Counted from the stretch's first letter, positions 28,088 to 37,290 are shown. The stretch: 64,000 bases of DNA from Streptomyces sp. TLI_235 (GCA_002300355.1 NSGV01000004.1:124001-188000); one strand, 5' to 3'. Program-made: numbers and translations. Notes: generated from the sequence alone by a model not told the origin.

Positions 28088-28606
28088 ATGAGCACCGGGA
28101 CACCGGCGACACCGAAGACCCAGGCGGCCGATGCGGGCGACCTCACCGGCGACTTCGGCTTCTCACTCCTTGTCCTGGCACGTGCCTACCGAAGGGCCGT
28201 CGCGTCGGTCCTGGACGACATCCCTCAAGGCCCGCGCGGCTATCAGGTGCTCTCCGCCGTGGTCCGCGGTGACCAGCCGAGCCAGCTGGCCCTGGCCACC
28301 TATCTGGGGATCGATCGCACGGTGATGACCTACCTGATCGACGACCTCGTCACGGCGGGTCTGGTCGAGCGACAGCTCAACCCCGGCGATCGGCGCCAGC
28401 GCCGGATCGTCGCCACCACCCAGGGCGTGGAGACCCTCCAGACTCTGCGGAAGCGGGTGAGGCAGGCCGAGGACCGACTCCTCGGCGCGCTCGACGACAA
28501 CGAGTGCCAAGCCTTCCGCAGCCATCTCACACGCCTTGCCTGTGACGTCCGGGACGTCGACCTGGCCTCCGAAGCCTGCGACGCGGCCACCGACCTCTGT
28601 GAGTAG
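28088..28606 (+). CDS. MarR family transcriptional regulator
   Basis: This 172-residue MarR protein has LVLARAYRRAVASVLDDI at the dimer helices, a winged helix (about 60-110: QLALATYLGIDRTVMTYLIDDL, GLVERQLNPGDRRQRRIV) and a C-terminal dimerisation helix. The DRRQRR wing is typical. It probably represses the divergent FMN reductase and itself through the 28028-28056 repeat. A cysteine pair near the C-terminus (CDVRDVDLASEAC) could sense oxidation, which is speculation. Confidence 0.9.
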   Translation: MSTGTPATPKTQAADAGDLTGDFGFSLLVLARAYRRAVASVLDDIPQGPRGYQVLSAVVRGDQPSQLALATYLGIDRTVMTYLIDDLVTAGLVERQLNPGDRRQRRIVATTQGVETLQTLRKRVRQAEDRLLGALDDNECQAFRSHLTRLACDVRDVDLASEACDAATDLCE

Positions 28607-28701
28607 CTCGTCCTGACGGCAGCTGGATCCGGCCACCGTCTGCGCGTCCGGACCACCGTGGTCATCATGGAACTGCGGCCGACGGGCAGGAGGGACGCGC
28701 G

Positions 28702-29646
28702 ATGGAGCTGTTCCCACCGATGCCGCTCGCCGAGTGGCGGGACACGAAGGAGACGCTGCACCGCTTCGCCCAGGTGGTGGGCAAGATCCGCCTTGCGGCG
28801 AGTGTGCGGCGCAACCACTGGTGGAACGTCCCCTTCCATCTGACCGGGCGCGGGATCACCACGCGGCCGATGGGACAGGTCGACGGCAACCCGATCTTCA
28901 CCATCGACTTCGACTTCGTCGGACACCGGCTGGTCGTCGCGACGGCGGACGGCAGGACGGAGTCCTTCCCGCTCCTCGGCCAGTCCGTTGCCTCGTTCTA
29001 CCGGCAGACCCTGGAGACGCTGGCAGCGTTGGGTGTCCGGGTGGAGCTCCCGGTTCCCCGGCCCTACCGGCTGGCCGACTCCGACCGGCCGTTCGCCGAG
29101 GACTTCGAGCACGCGACCTACGAGCCCGCCTGGGCGAATCGCTACTGGCTGGTGCTCAGTCAGGTCGGGCTGGTGCTGGAGGAGTTCGCGGCGCGCTTCT
29201 CGGGCAAGGTCAGCCCCGTCCACCTCTTCTGGCACTCACTCGACATTGCCCACACCCGGTTCTCCGGACACACCGTCGACCAGCCGGCGCAGGTGGACCC
29301 GGTGACCCGCGAGGCGTACTCCCGGGAGCTGATCAGCTTCGGGTTCTGGTTCGGGGACGCCGACCTGGGTGAACCGGCCTTCTACTCCTACACGACTCCC
29401 GCGCCGGCGCACCTGGCCGAGGACCCGCTCACACCCGCATCCGCACAGTGGATCGAGCTCAACGACAGTCCCCTGGCGGTCCTGCGCTACGATGCGGCCC
29501 GTACGGAGGCCGATCCGCGGGCGACCGTCCTCGCCTTCTACGAGAGCGCCTACCGGGCCGGAGCCGCCCGTGCCGGCTGGGACGTCGGCCGCCTCGCCTG
29601 CCCGGGTGGAATCACGGATCCGCGGCTGCCGGCCCCGCCGCTGTGA
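28702..29646 (+). CDS. DUF5996 family protein
   Basis: This 314-residue protein of unknown function is recognised as DUF5996 by PLAEWRDTKETLHRF, RNHWWNVPFHLTGRG and FDFVGHRLVV in the first third. PVHLFWHSLDIAHTRFSG and FWFGDADLGEPAFYSYTTP follow in the second half. The conserved His and Trp residues suggest an enzyme or ligand-binding fold. It has no signal peptide or membrane segment. ATG 28702 follows AGGAGGGACGCGCG. It is convergent with the zinc-finger gene. Confidence 0.85.
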   Translation: MELFPPMPLAEWRDTKETLHRFAQVVGKIRLAASVRRNHWWNVPFHLTGRGITTRPMGQVDGNPIFTIDFDFVGHRLVVATADGRTESFPLLGQSVASFYRQTLETLAALGVRVELPVPRPYRLADSDRPFAEDFEHATYEPAWANRYWLVLSQVGLVLEEFAARFSGKVSPVHLFWHSLDIAHTRFSGHTVDQPAQVDPVTREAYSRELISFGFWFGDADLGEPAFYSYTTPAPAHLAEDPLTPASAQWIELNDSPLAVLRYDAARTEADPRATVLAFYESAYRAGAARAGWDVGRLACPGGITDPRLPAPPL

Positions 29647-29651
29647 GCACC

Positions 29652-30011
29652 TCAGTGCAGGTGCAGCTGCCAGTCGGCGGGAACCTTGCCTCGCGGGCCG
29701 GGCGTCGGCTGCGACGCCGGGTGCGCGGAGGGCGCCGCCAGTTCCGGCCCCTCGTAGTACTCCTCGGTCTCCACGTTCCACAACCACGCCTCTCCCGGCT
29801 CGAAACTGGCCAGGAACGGGTGCCCCGCCTCGCGGGCATGCCTCGTGCCGTGTTGCGAGGGCGAGGAGTCGCAGCAGCCGATGTGCCCGCACGCGGCGCA
29901 TCGCCGCAGGTGGAACCACCACCCCGGCCCGTCCCCCACCAGGCACTCCACACACCCGTCTCCGCTCGGCCGCGCGGAGGGATCAATCCCCCGGATCGGG
30001 CTGTCAGCCAT
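29652..30011 (-). CDS. UBP-type zinc finger protein
   Basis: This 119-residue protein is a stand-alone ubiquitin-specific-protease-type zinc finger. CVECL and CAACGHIGCCD (about 20-48), followed by HGTRHAREAGHP, supply the Cys/His zinc ligands. In eukaryotes the fold binds ubiquitin C-termini. In actinobacteria small versions are common and of unknown role, perhaps binding a C-terminal Gly-Gly tail. ATG 30011 follows GGAGGCGTGTCCG. Confidence 0.9.
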   Translation of the reverse strand: MADSPIRGIDPSARPSGDGCVECLVGDGPGWWFHLRRCAACGHIGCCDSSPSQHGTRHAREAGHPFLASFEPGEAWLWNVETEEYYEGPELAAPSAHPASQPTPGPRGKVPADWQLHLH

Positions 30012-30287
30012 CGGACACGCCTCCCGATGAAGGCTCGGCCGGGCGCCGGTTCGGCACATCGACGCCGTCGAAGCCGTCGGACTGTTTATCCGAATCCCAA
30101 CCAGCCGGCTCGCACAGAGATTCCGTGACGGGCGGCAGCGGGCGGCCCCGCCGCACAGAGACGAGCCGACGGGAAGCGATGCCCCCCGACAGGATCACGA
30201 GGGCCCGGCGGTGACCTTGAAGATGGCAACCGCCCGTGCGTGACTGGAGGGAGCAGCAGTGGCCCGGCCGACATCGAGGTGCCCCGG

Positions 30288-31148
30288 ATGGGATTCATCG
30301 GCACAGTGGGGCTGGTACTCCACCCCGAACGCACCTGCGCGCCCACCGTGGAGGCCGTGGTCCGTTGGAGCCGGGCCCGGGGAACGAAGGTCCTCGGCCT
30401 GGCGGCGGAGGTGGCACGGATCGGCTGCGAGGCCATTCCGGTCGGGGCCGAGGAGATGACCACGAGCGCCGACCTGCTGATCAGCCTCGGCGGGGACGGC
30501 ACCATGCTGCGCACCATGCGGCTCGCGACCGGGGGCCACGCGCCGGTCCTGGGCGTCAACGTCGGACGCCTGGGCTTCCTCGCCGAGGTCGACATCCCGG
30601 AACTCCCCGCCGCACTGGACGCCATCGACGCCCGCCGCTTCACCGTGGAAGCCCGCTCCGGCGTCCACGCCCGCTTCGGGGCCGCCCAGGAGACGGCACT
30701 CAACGACGTCGTGCTCCTGCGCAGCCCAGGACACAAGTCCGCGGCGGTCGCCGTACGGGTCCAGGGCGAGCCCTTCGTGGCCTACACCGCCGACGCGGTG
30801 GTCGTCGCCACGCCGACCGGCTCCACCGCGTACAGCTTCTCCGCCGGCGGCCCGATCGTCTCCCCCAACGCGGAGGGGCTGCTGATCACCCCCGTGGCGC
30901 CGCACGCCGCGTTCAACCGCTCCGTGTTCCTCTCCAGCGGTGAGCGACTCGACCTGGAAGTCCTGCCGCACAGCGGCGACCTCGCCATCGAGGCCGACGG
31001 CCTCCTGGCCGGCCACGTCTCACCGGGCGACGTCATCGCGGTGACCATGCTGCCCGCCGCCGCACGCGTCGTGCGACTCGGCCGCACCACGTTCTACCAG
31101 CGGGCCCAACGCAAACTCCGGCTCACCGGCTCGGCGGAACACGCCTGA
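30288..31148 (+). CDS. nadK: NAD(+) kinase
   Basis: This NAD kinase of about 286 residues phosphorylates NAD to NADP. LISLGGDGTMLRTMRLA holds the GGDG motif (68-71), then GVNVGRLGFLAE, LNDVVLLRSPG and ATPTGSTAYSFSAGGPIV. Streptomycetes usually carry more than one NAD kinase, and this is probably an accessory copy since it lacks the recN/tlyA neighbours of the main gene. ATG 30288 is taken; GTG 30240 would add 16 unconserved residues. Confidence 0.9.
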   Translation: MGFIGTVGLVLHPERTCAPTVEAVVRWSRARGTKVLGLAAEVARIGCEAIPVGAEEMTTSADLLISLGGDGTMLRTMRLATGGHAPVLGVNVGRLGFLAEVDIPELPAALDAIDARRFTVEARSGVHARFGAAQETALNDVVLLRSPGHKSAAVAVRVQGEPFVAYTADAVVVATPTGSTAYSFSAGGPIVSPNAEGLLITPVAPHAAFNRSVFLSSGERLDLEVLPHSGDLAIEADGLLAGHVSPGDVIAVTMLPAAARVVRLGRTTFYQRAQRKLRLTGSAEHA

Positions 31149-31264
31149 CGCTCCGGTCCCGTGCGGAACCTCGCCTCCGGCCTCGGTGGGCTACGTGCCG
31201 GCGTGGCGAGCCTCGGTCCGGTCGACCGGGAGGCGGCGCTCGGCGAATGCCTAGCTAGTCCCAG

Positions 31265-31611
31265 ACCGCACGTTCGCGTTCGGCGAGTTCGGTCCGCTCG
31301 GCATCCGCCCGACCGCGGGGTCCTGCTGGGCAAGCGGGAACGAGCCGACCGTTCGGCCGCGACCTACAAGCGGACCGCGGCGTGGCCTACTTCCACGGCT
31401 GCTACTCGGTCGGCGACGACACCCTGTGGGGCGTCAACCACCGCCGCAAGGGCACCGCGAACAGCCTGGCCGCACTCCGATCGATCCGGGCCGCCCGCCC
31501 GGACGGCACCCCGGTCTACGTGATCCTGGACAACCTCTCCGCCCATAACGGCAAGAAGATCCTCCGCTGGGCCAAGAACAACAACGTCCACCTGTGCAAG
31601 AGCCGGCGCGC
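31265..31611 (+). pseudogene. IS630-family transposase remnant
   Basis: Fragments in more than one frame read GEFGPLGIRPTAGSCWA and then VAYFHGCYSVGDDTLWGV, followed by VYVILDNLSAHNGKKILRWAKNNNVHL. These match the C-terminal DDE core of IS630-family transposases, with the catalytic Asp in ILDNLSAH. The start, the end and the terminal repeats are missing. The fragment is cut exactly where the DUF1877 gene ends (31612). Confidence 0.8.
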
Positions 31612-32127
31612 TCAGTCGACCCAGACCACGATCGCGAGGCGACGGGCCGCCGCGCCGCGGCAGAAGTCGCGCAGCGCGTCGAAGTACTGGAGGAGGTGGG
31701 CCGCGAGGCCGCCGCGGAACCCGTCGAAGCCGCAGATCCGCGCGGCTTCGGACGGGTCGCGCGGCAGCCGCGCCAGCATGTCCGCGGTGTCGACCGCGTC
31801 GAGCGCCCGGACGATCCCGGCCACCGCGTCCGGTGCGAGCAGGGCGGGGGGATCGCCGAAACCGTCGTAGACCGTGACGTGATCCAGGAACGCGATGTCA
31901 GCGGAGCCGTCGCCGGACGTGGTGCGGTCGAGGGTGTCGGCGAGACCGGGGGCTGCGCCCGTTCGGCGGAGGTACCGCTCCAGACCCCAGGCCGCCCACT
32001 CCAGGTCGAGCAGGTCTGCCGCGGGAGGGTCCCACCGCGGGTCGCCGTCGGCGGAGTCGGCGGCGGCGCGACGGCACCGGTCGAGGTACTCGGGGGACAC
32101 CCGCGCGAGCTGCTGGGTCAGAGCCAT
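31612..32127 (-). CDS. DUF1877 family protein
   Basis: This 171-residue protein belongs to the YfbM/DUF1877 group: MALTQQLARVSPEYLDRCRR, LLDLEWAAWGLERYLRR and a C-terminal FDGFRGGLAAHLLQYFDALRDF. Function is unknown; it is soluble and cytoplasmic. ATG 32127 is chosen because the conserved N-terminus begins there, although the frame is open further upstream. It is divergent from the DUF4873-like gene. Confidence 0.82.
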   Translation of the reverse strand: MALTQQLARVSPEYLDRCRRAAADSADGDPRWDPPAADLLDLEWAAWGLERYLRRTGAAPGLADTLDRTTSGDGSADIAFLDHVTVYDGFGDPPALLAPDAVAGIVRALDAVDTADMLARLPRDPSEAARICGFDGFRGGLAAHLLQYFDALRDFCRGAAARRLAIVVWVD

Positions 32128-32229
32128 GCGCAGGAGTCTCGCAAGCCCCGCCCCTGCGGCGCACCCCGATGTGGCGCGGGGCGCCGCCCGGATTTGCACC
32201 GGCCGCGGGGCGCGCGCACAGTCGGTGAC

Positions 32230-32520
32230 ATGAGTTCGCCGGTGTACCGGGGCCCCGCGCTGCTCCTGGCCGACGGCCGGGAGATCCGGGTCGAGGCCGA
32301 ACTGACCGGGGACCTCCCGCGCTACGGCCTGCCGAGCTGGACGGGAACGCTCCAGGGGCGCGACCCCCAGCTGTCCAGCGGAGCGATCCGCCGCGGCCGG
32401 CTGCGCCTTCCCAGTGGCTGGGAGGGCGGGTTCGCCGTGATCCGGACGGTGCTCGGCGTCTCGACCGTCTGGGTCCGCGGCAACGACCAGGAGGCCTCAC
32501 CGGCCGAATGGCCGGCCTGA
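32230..32520 (+). CDS. small DUF4873-like protein
   Basis: This 96-residue beta-rich protein (MSSPVYRGPALLLADGREIRV, LPSWTGTLQGRD, GFAVIRTVLGVSTVWVRGN) resembles DUF4873, a domain sometimes fused to flavin monooxygenases. Function is unknown. ATG 32230 is preceded only by a weak site. A strong hairpin follows. Confidence 0.6.
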   Translation: MSSPVYRGPALLLADGREIRVEAELTGDLPRYGLPSWTGTLQGRDPQLSSGAIRRGRLRLPSGWEGGFAVIRTVLGVSTVWVRGNDQEASPAEWPA

Positions 32521-32568
32521 CCACAGCCCCGGCCCGGTGCCCCGTGCCGGGCCGGGCGTCCGGGAATG

Positions 32569-32609
32569 CCCGAAAGGGGCCCGGCGCGATGCGCCGGGCC
32601 CCTTTCGGG
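32569..32609. terminator. strong bidirectional terminator
   Basis: A perfect 19-bp stem CCCGAAAGGGGCCCGGCGC (32569-32587) pairs with 32591-32609 around a GAT loop. It lies between the DUF4873-like gene and the convergent transglycosylase gene. Confidence 0.85.
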
Positions 32610-32698
32610 TGCCCCGGTGGTCCCTGTCCGGCCGCCGGGGCGGTGCGGGAGTGGTCGTGCGGTGCCGGACAGTACTGGTGGTGTGCCGAGGTGTCGGC

Positions 32699-33094
32699 TC
32701 AGTACCAGTGGTGGGTCTGCCAGAAGGACCAGGCGGCGTTCGGGCTGCCGTAGCGGGAGTTCATGTAGTCGTAGGCCCACTTGATCTGGGTCTTCGGGTT
32801 GGTCTTCCAGTCGGCGCCGGCGGAGGCCATCTTGGAGCCCGGCAGCGCCTGGCCCAGGCCGTAGGCGCCGGAGCTCGGGTTGGTGGCGTGCACGTTCCAG
32901 CTGGACTCGTGGCTGATGATCTGGTTGAACGAGGCCAGCTGGTTGGCCGGCACGATCTGGGCGGCGATGGCCTGCGGCGACGGGGTCGCGGCGGAGGCGG
33001 TGGCCGGCATCAGGCCGGCGCCCAGGGCGGTGACACCGGCGGCGCCGGCAAGAAGAACAGCAGAAGTGCGCATACGAAGCTTGAAAGCGGGCAT
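32699..33094 (-). CDS. secreted lytic transglycosylase (SLT-like)
   Basis: This 131-residue protein has a Sec signal peptide (MPAFKLRMRTSAVLLAGAAG, cleavage after about ATASA at 36). A small lysozyme-like domain follows: FNQIISHESSWNVHATNPSS carries the catalytic Glu, then GAYGLGQALPGSKMA, KTQIKWAYDYMNSRYGSP and WQTHHWY. It should cleave peptidoglycan between MurNAc and GlcNAc during growth or spore germination. ATG 33094 is used; ATG 33073 is also possible. Confidence 0.9.
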   Translation of the reverse strand: MPAFKLRMRTSAVLLAGAAGVTALGAGLMPATASAATPSPQAIAAQIVPANQLASFNQIISHESSWNVHATNPSSGAYGLGQALPGSKMASAGADWKTNPKTQIKWAYDYMNSRYGSPNAAWSFWQTHHWY

Positions 33095-33651
33095 GTAGAA
33101 CAGGACCTCAATCGGGTTGGGCCGGTGTCCCGCCCGCCGACGTTCCCGGGCCGGACAGGGGCCTTGGGACCGAGGGCGGGACTCGGCGTAGAGCCACACC
33201 CGGCGGGACAGGTGCCGGTGCGGCTGACGACTCGGCCAAAGTTGCCAGACCGCTCGCCCGCCGCCAAGGGCCCCCTGATACGACCCGCCGTCGTAGCGAA
33301 CTCCCGCGCCGTGGAACGGGAATACACCCCCCGGCGGTACCCCGCGCCGTCCTCGGCAGCCCCCTCCCGGGCCTGCCGCGCGGCCCCGGCGGCCGGGTCG
33401 GCCGGCATGCGCGGGCCCACCACCGGAACCCGGGCGGCCGGGCGGCGAACGTCTACGACGCGCCGTCGTGGTGGCCCCTGCCGTGTGAGCACCCTCACCG
33501 GCCCGGAGGACGCAGTTCGCCAGCGCGTCGACGCCCCGCCACGGTGCGTTCCGTGACCGCGGTCTCAGAGCGGCCGGCGAGCACCCCGTTCGACCTCCGC
33601 GACGACCGCCGCGCCAGCGCGAAGACCCGCGCGGAACAGGCCTGCGGAGAG
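33095..33651. other. transglycosylase upstream region
   Basis: These 557 bases hold no convincing gene. TACGAC-CCGCC-GTCGTA (33279-33295) is a perfect inverted repeat that could be a regulator site. Related transglycosylase and rpf genes often have a c-di-AMP (ydaO) riboswitch, but I do not recognise its conserved core here. Confidence 0.4.
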
Positions 33652-34755
33652 TCAGGACGGCGGTACGGCCGGTCGCGGACCCCGCAGTTCGGCGTACACC
33701 GACCAGACCACCGACACCGCCGGGACGGCGACCACCGCGCCGATCACCCCGGCCGAGATGCTGCCGACCAGCACCGAGACCGCGACCACCACGGGGTGCA
33801 GGCTGACCGCCCAGCTCATCACCAGCGGGTGCAGGAGGTGGCCCTCGATCTGGCCGATCACCACGATCAGCGCCAGGACGACGATCGCGATCACCGGCCC
33901 GCGGGCGGCCAGCGCCACCAGCGAGGCGATCAGCATCGCGATCGGCGAGCCGACCAGCGGGACGAAGGAGGCGAGGAACTCCAGCACGGTCAGCGGCAGG
34001 GCGAGCGGCACCCGCAGCAGGAGAAGGGCGATGCCGACCATGATCGCGTTGCTGGCCGCGACGATGAAGATGCCCCGGGTGTAGCCGGCGAAGGTACGCC
34101 AGGCCGCGCGGCCGCCCCGGTCGAGGTGGTCGCCGGCGGCGGCCGGCAGCTGGCCGGCGGTCCACCGCCACATCCGCTCGCCCGAGTGCAGGAAGAACAC
34201 CGACATGAAGAGCGCGAGCGCGGCGCCGGTCGCCACCTCGACCACCCGGCCGGCGCCGCTGACGGCGGTGCTGATCAGGGTCGAGCGGTGTTCGGACAGG
34301 AAGTCGGTGACCTTGCGCTGGAGGTCGTCGAAGGTGCCGTGGGCGATGTGCAGGGGTGGTCCCTCCAGCGCCTTCTCCAGTCGGTCGAGGCCGCCCTGGA
34401 ACTCGTTGGTCAGGCTGGACAGCTCGTTCGCCACGGTCTCGCCGATCAGCGCGAGCAGCCCGGCCGGCACCAGGAGGGCGACGGTCAGCCCGATCAGCAC
34501 CGCGAGCGGGCGGGGGACCGCCCGGGCGGCCAGGTCGACCAGTGGCCGGACCACCGAGGTGACCACCATCGCGAGGAAGGCCGCCAGCGTGATCAGGTGG
34601 AACTTCCCCAGGATGACCAGCACCAGGTACGCGGCCCCCGCGACGACGAGCAGCCGCCAGGCGTAGTCGGAGAGGCGCCGCAGCCCCGCCGGGGCGCCGG
34701 CGCCGTTCGCCGCCGGGCGGCCCGGCCGCGCGCGCCCCGGCCGCCTCACCGGCAT
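33652..34755 (-). CDS. AI-2E family transporter
   Basis: This 367-residue membrane protein has about eight helices. It follows the AI-2E/PerM pattern: an N-terminal pair (AYLVLVILGKFHLITLAAFL), a long periplasmic or cytoplasmic loop from about 130 to 200 (FDDLQRKVTDFLSEH), and the conserved VLEFLASFVPLVGSPIAMLI and IGQIEGHLLHPLVM. The family includes putative autoinducer exporters and Na+/H+ antiporters; substrate is unassigned. ATG 34755 opens an Arg/Pro-rich tail before helix 1. The 252 bases upstream contain only GC-rich short repeats. Confidence 0.9.
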   Translation of the reverse strand: MPVRRPGRARPGRPAANGAGAPAGLRRLSDYAWRLLVVAGAAYLVLVILGKFHLITLAAFLAMVVTSVVRPLVDLAARAVPRPLAVLIGLTVALLVPAGLLALIGETVANELSSLTNEFQGGLDRLEKALEGPPLHIAHGTFDDLQRKVTDFLSEHRSTLISTAVSGAGRVVEVATGAALALFMSVFFLHSGERMWRWTAGQLPAAAGDHLDRGGRAAWRTFAGYTRGIFIVAASNAIMVGIALLLLRVPLALPLTVLEFLASFVPLVGSPIAMLIASLVALAARGPVIAIVVLALIVVIGQIEGHLLHPLVMSWAVSLHPVVVAVSVLVGSISAGVIGAVVAVPAVSVVWSVYAELRGPRPAVPPS

Positions 34756-35007
34756 GCCGTACCGCCGTTCCCCGCCGCCCCACGCGCCGGTACCCGCCGC
34801 TGCGATTCCCGCCGCGCCGGTACCTGCCGCGCCGACACCCGTACCTGCTGCCGGGTCGGGGTCCGGCCGCCGGGCCGGGGAGTGCGGGGGTGCGAAAGCG
34901 GCATGAACCCTGGATAGCGGCTGGAGCGCCGCGCGGGCTGTTCCCGCGCCGACGGAGGCCCGCCCCCGGGCCGCTCCTTCACCCGGGGGGCCGCCGCCGG
35001 GCCGGGC

Positions 35008-35586
35008 TCACCTCGTGGTGCGCACCCCGTCCAGGGCGATGCCGAGCACCCGGTCGCGCTGTTCCAGGTCGGGGAAGGCGACCGAGGTGATGCCGGAGAC
35101 CAGCCGCAGCAGGTCGTCGATGCTCATGTCGTCGCGCACCTCGCCGGCCTCCTGGGCGCGCAGCAGCAGGGGCGTGCCCGCGTCGTACATGGACTGGCGG
35201 CAGGCGAGGAAGACGTCCGTCAACTCGCCGTCCAGCGCCTCGCGGATCGCGCGCTTGGTCATGGCGTAGTCGACGAACCGGCGCAGCCAGGCGGCCAGCG
35301 CCTCCCACGGCGGCTCGCCGGAGACCTCGGCGGCGACCCGGCCGAGGTCGTCGACCTCGTTGGCGTACACCGCCTCGAAGAGGTGCCGGCGGGTCGGGAA
35401 GTTGCGGTAGAGGGTGCCGATGCCCACGCCGGCGCGCCGGGCGATGTCCTCCAGGGAGGCGTCGGCGCCGTGCTCGGCGAACGCCTCGCGGGCGGCGACG
35501 AGCAGCGCGTCGAAGTTCCGCGCGGCGTCGGCGCGGCGCGGGCGCTGGGCGGCGAGGAACTCGCTCACCACGATCTGGTCCGGCAC
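35008..35586 (-). CDS. TetR family transcriptional regulator
   Basis: This 192-residue repressor has its helix-turn-helix at about 23-70 (FDALLVAAREAFAEHGADASL, IARRAGVGIGTLYRNFPTRRHLFEAVY). The helical ligand domain contains ALAAWLRRFVDYAMTKRAIREAL, typical of drug- and stress-responsive TetRs next to efflux pumps. GTG 35586 is the likely start with GAGGTCACC before it. It is divergent from the MFS transporter gene, and its sites lie in that promoter. Confidence 0.92.
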   Translation of the reverse strand: MPDQIVVSEFLAAQRPRRADAARNFDALLVAAREAFAEHGADASLEDIARRAGVGIGTLYRNFPTRRHLFEAVYANEVDDLGRVAAEVSGEPPWEALAAWLRRFVDYAMTKRAIREALDGELTDVFLACRQSMYDAGTPLLLRAQEAGEVRDDMSIDDLLRLVSGITSVAFPDLEQRDRVLGIALDGVRTTR

Positions 35587-35610
35587 GGTGACCTCGTTTC
35601 GGTGCCCGGA

Positions 35611-35652
35611 TTGAACCGGAGGCTCACCTCCGCTAATCTGGAGGCATGCCTC
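35611..35652 (+). promoter_or_regulatory. MFS promoter with TetR operators
   Basis: TTGAAC (35611-35616) and TAATCT (35634-35639) are spaced by 17 bases. The spacer is filled by the palindrome CGGAGG-CTCA-CCTCCG (35617-35632). A second perfect palindrome GAGGCATGCCTC (35641-35652) covers the start site. Binding at either would block RNA polymerase. Confidence 0.68.
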
Positions 35653-35827
35653 GACTTTAGCACCGGGGCCCTCGCTTCGGCCTGCCGCGTACGGACGGGC
35701 CGTCCCTTCGTCGTGCCGGTCGCCCGCCCGGTCACCCGCTCGGTGACCGCCCGCGACCGGCTGACCACCAGACCGCCCCTATCGCTCCCGCCTGCCCGCG
35801 GCGCGCAGCCCTTCCCGCGCGCCGCGT

Positions 35828-35856
35828 CCCGAGTCCCGAGCTCCGAGTCCCGAGAG
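35828..35856 (+). repeat. short tandem GAGTCCCGAG repeats in the MFS leader
   Basis: GAGTCCCGAG occurs twice and a CTCCGAG variant lies between, immediately before the GAGAGGG ribosome site of the MFS gene. The copies could shift by slippage. Confidence 0.5.
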
Positions 35857-35862
35857 GGTTCG

Positions 35863-37290
35863 ATGAACCGCCAGTCACCCCGCCTCACCTTCGGCGTGCT
35901 CGCCACCGGCGCGGGCGTGTTCGCCCTGCTCCAGTCGCTGATCACGCCCGCCCTGCCGATCGTCCAGGAGGCGATGCACACCTCGCAGTCCACGGTCACC
36001 TGGGTCATGACCGCCTACCTGCTCTCCGCCTCCGTCTTCACCCCGATCCTCGGCCGGGTCGGCGACCAGGTGGGCAAGAAGCGCACCCTGGTCGCCGCAC
36101 TGGTCGCCCTGCTCGTCGGCTGCCTGGTGGCCGCCCTCGCCCCGAACATCACCGTGCTGATCATCGCCCGGGTCCTCCAGGGCATTGCGGGCGCGCTCTT
36201 CCCGCTCTCCTTCGGCATCATCCGCGACGAGTTCCCCGCGGGCCGGGTGCCCGCCGGGATCAGCAACCTGTCCGCCGTGATCGCGGTCGGCAGCGGCCTC
36301 GGCATGGTCCTCGCCGGACCGATCGTCGGCGCGCTGGACTACCGCTGGCTCTTCTGGTTCCCCGTCATCGTCGTCGCCGTCACCGCCCTGATCGCCCACC
36401 GCTACGTCCCCGAGTCGCCGAACCGCACCGAAGGCAGCGTCAACTGGCTGTCCTCCGTGCTGCTCTCCGGCTGGCTCGTCGCGCTGCTCCTGCCGGTCAG
36501 CCAGGCCGCGAAGTGGGGCTGGGGCTCCACCCCCGTCCTCGCGCTGCTCGCCGCCGCCGCGGTCCTCTTCGCCCTCTGGGCGTTCAGCGAGGCCCGCTCC
36601 CGCAACCCGCTGATCGACCTGCGCGTGATGCGCCTGCCCGCCGTGTGGACCACCAACACCGCGGCGCTGCTCTTCGGCGGCGGCATGTACGCGGTGTGGG
36701 CCTTCCTGCCGGGCTTCGTCCAGACCCCGGCGTCGGCAGGCTACGGCTTCGGCTCCAGCGTCACCGGGGCCGGGCTGCTGATGCTGCCGATGCTGGTCGC
36801 GATGTTCGTCTCCGGCATCCTCAGCGGACGGCTGGCCGGCCGCTTCCCCGCCAAGGCACAGCTCGTCACCGGCGCCCTGCTCGGTGCCGCGGCCTGCGCC
36901 CTGCTCGCCGCCCGGCACCACGCACCCTCGGACGTCGCCCTGGCGGCCGGCGTGTTCGGGCTCGGCATCGGCCTCGCCTTCGCCTCGATGAGCAACCTCG
37001 TCGTGCAGAGCGTCCCCGCCGCCCAGACCGGCGCGGCCACCGGCATGAACGCCAACATCCGCACCATCGGCGGCTCGATGGGCGCGGCCCTGATGACCGG
37101 TCTGGTCACCGGCCACCTGCAGGCCTCCGGCCGCCCGTACGAGTCCGGCTACACCCACGGGTTCACCCTGCTCGCGGTGTTCTGCCTGGCGGCCGCACTC
37201 GCGGCGCTGCTCGTCCCGACCCGCCGGGCGGTGCCCGCAGCGGCGCCGGTCGCGGCGTCCGCCCCGCAGCGGGAATCCGTCGGCAGCTGA
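35863..37290 (+). CDS. MFS drug efflux transporter (DHA2-like, 14 TM)
   Basis: This 475-residue transporter has about 14 helices. ATGAGVFALLQSLITPALP, WVMTAYLLSASVFTPILGRV (motif D1) and GDQVGKKR (motif A) lie in the first half, with GSGLGMVLAGPIVGALDYRW (motif C) at about 155-175. These are the marks of proton-driven drug:H+ antiporter family 2. It is divergent from TetR and probably induced by its own substrate. ATG 35863 has GAGAGGGTTCG upstream. Confidence 0.92.
   Translation: MNRQSPRLTFGVLATGAGVFALLQSLITPALPIVQEAMHTSQSTVTWVMTAYLLSASVFTPILGRVGDQVGKKRTLVAALVALLVGCLVAALAPNITVLIIARVLQGIAGALFPLSFGIIRDEFPAGRVPAGISNLSAVIAVGSGLGMVLAGPIVGALDYRWLFWFPVIVVAVTALIAHRYVPESPNRTEGSVNWLSSVLLSGWLVALLLPVSQAAKWGWGSTPVLALLAAAAVLFALWAFSEARSRNPLIDLRVMRLPAVWTTNTAALLFGGGMYAVWAFLPGFVQTPASAGYGFGSSVTGAGLLMLPMLVAMFVSGILSGRLAGRFPAKAQLVTGALLGAAACALLAARHHAPSDVALAAGVFGLGIGLAFASMSNLVVQSVPAAQTGAATGMNANIRTIGGSMGAALMTGLVTGHLQASGRPYESGYTHGFTLLAVFCLAAALAALLVPTRRAVPAAAPVAASAPQRESVGS

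Noticed and set aside
33095..33500. Possible c-di-AMP (ydaO) riboswitch before the lytic transglycosylase
   Set aside because: The position is typical, but the conserved ydaO core elements are not recognisable; only a TACGAC/GTCGTA repeat is present.
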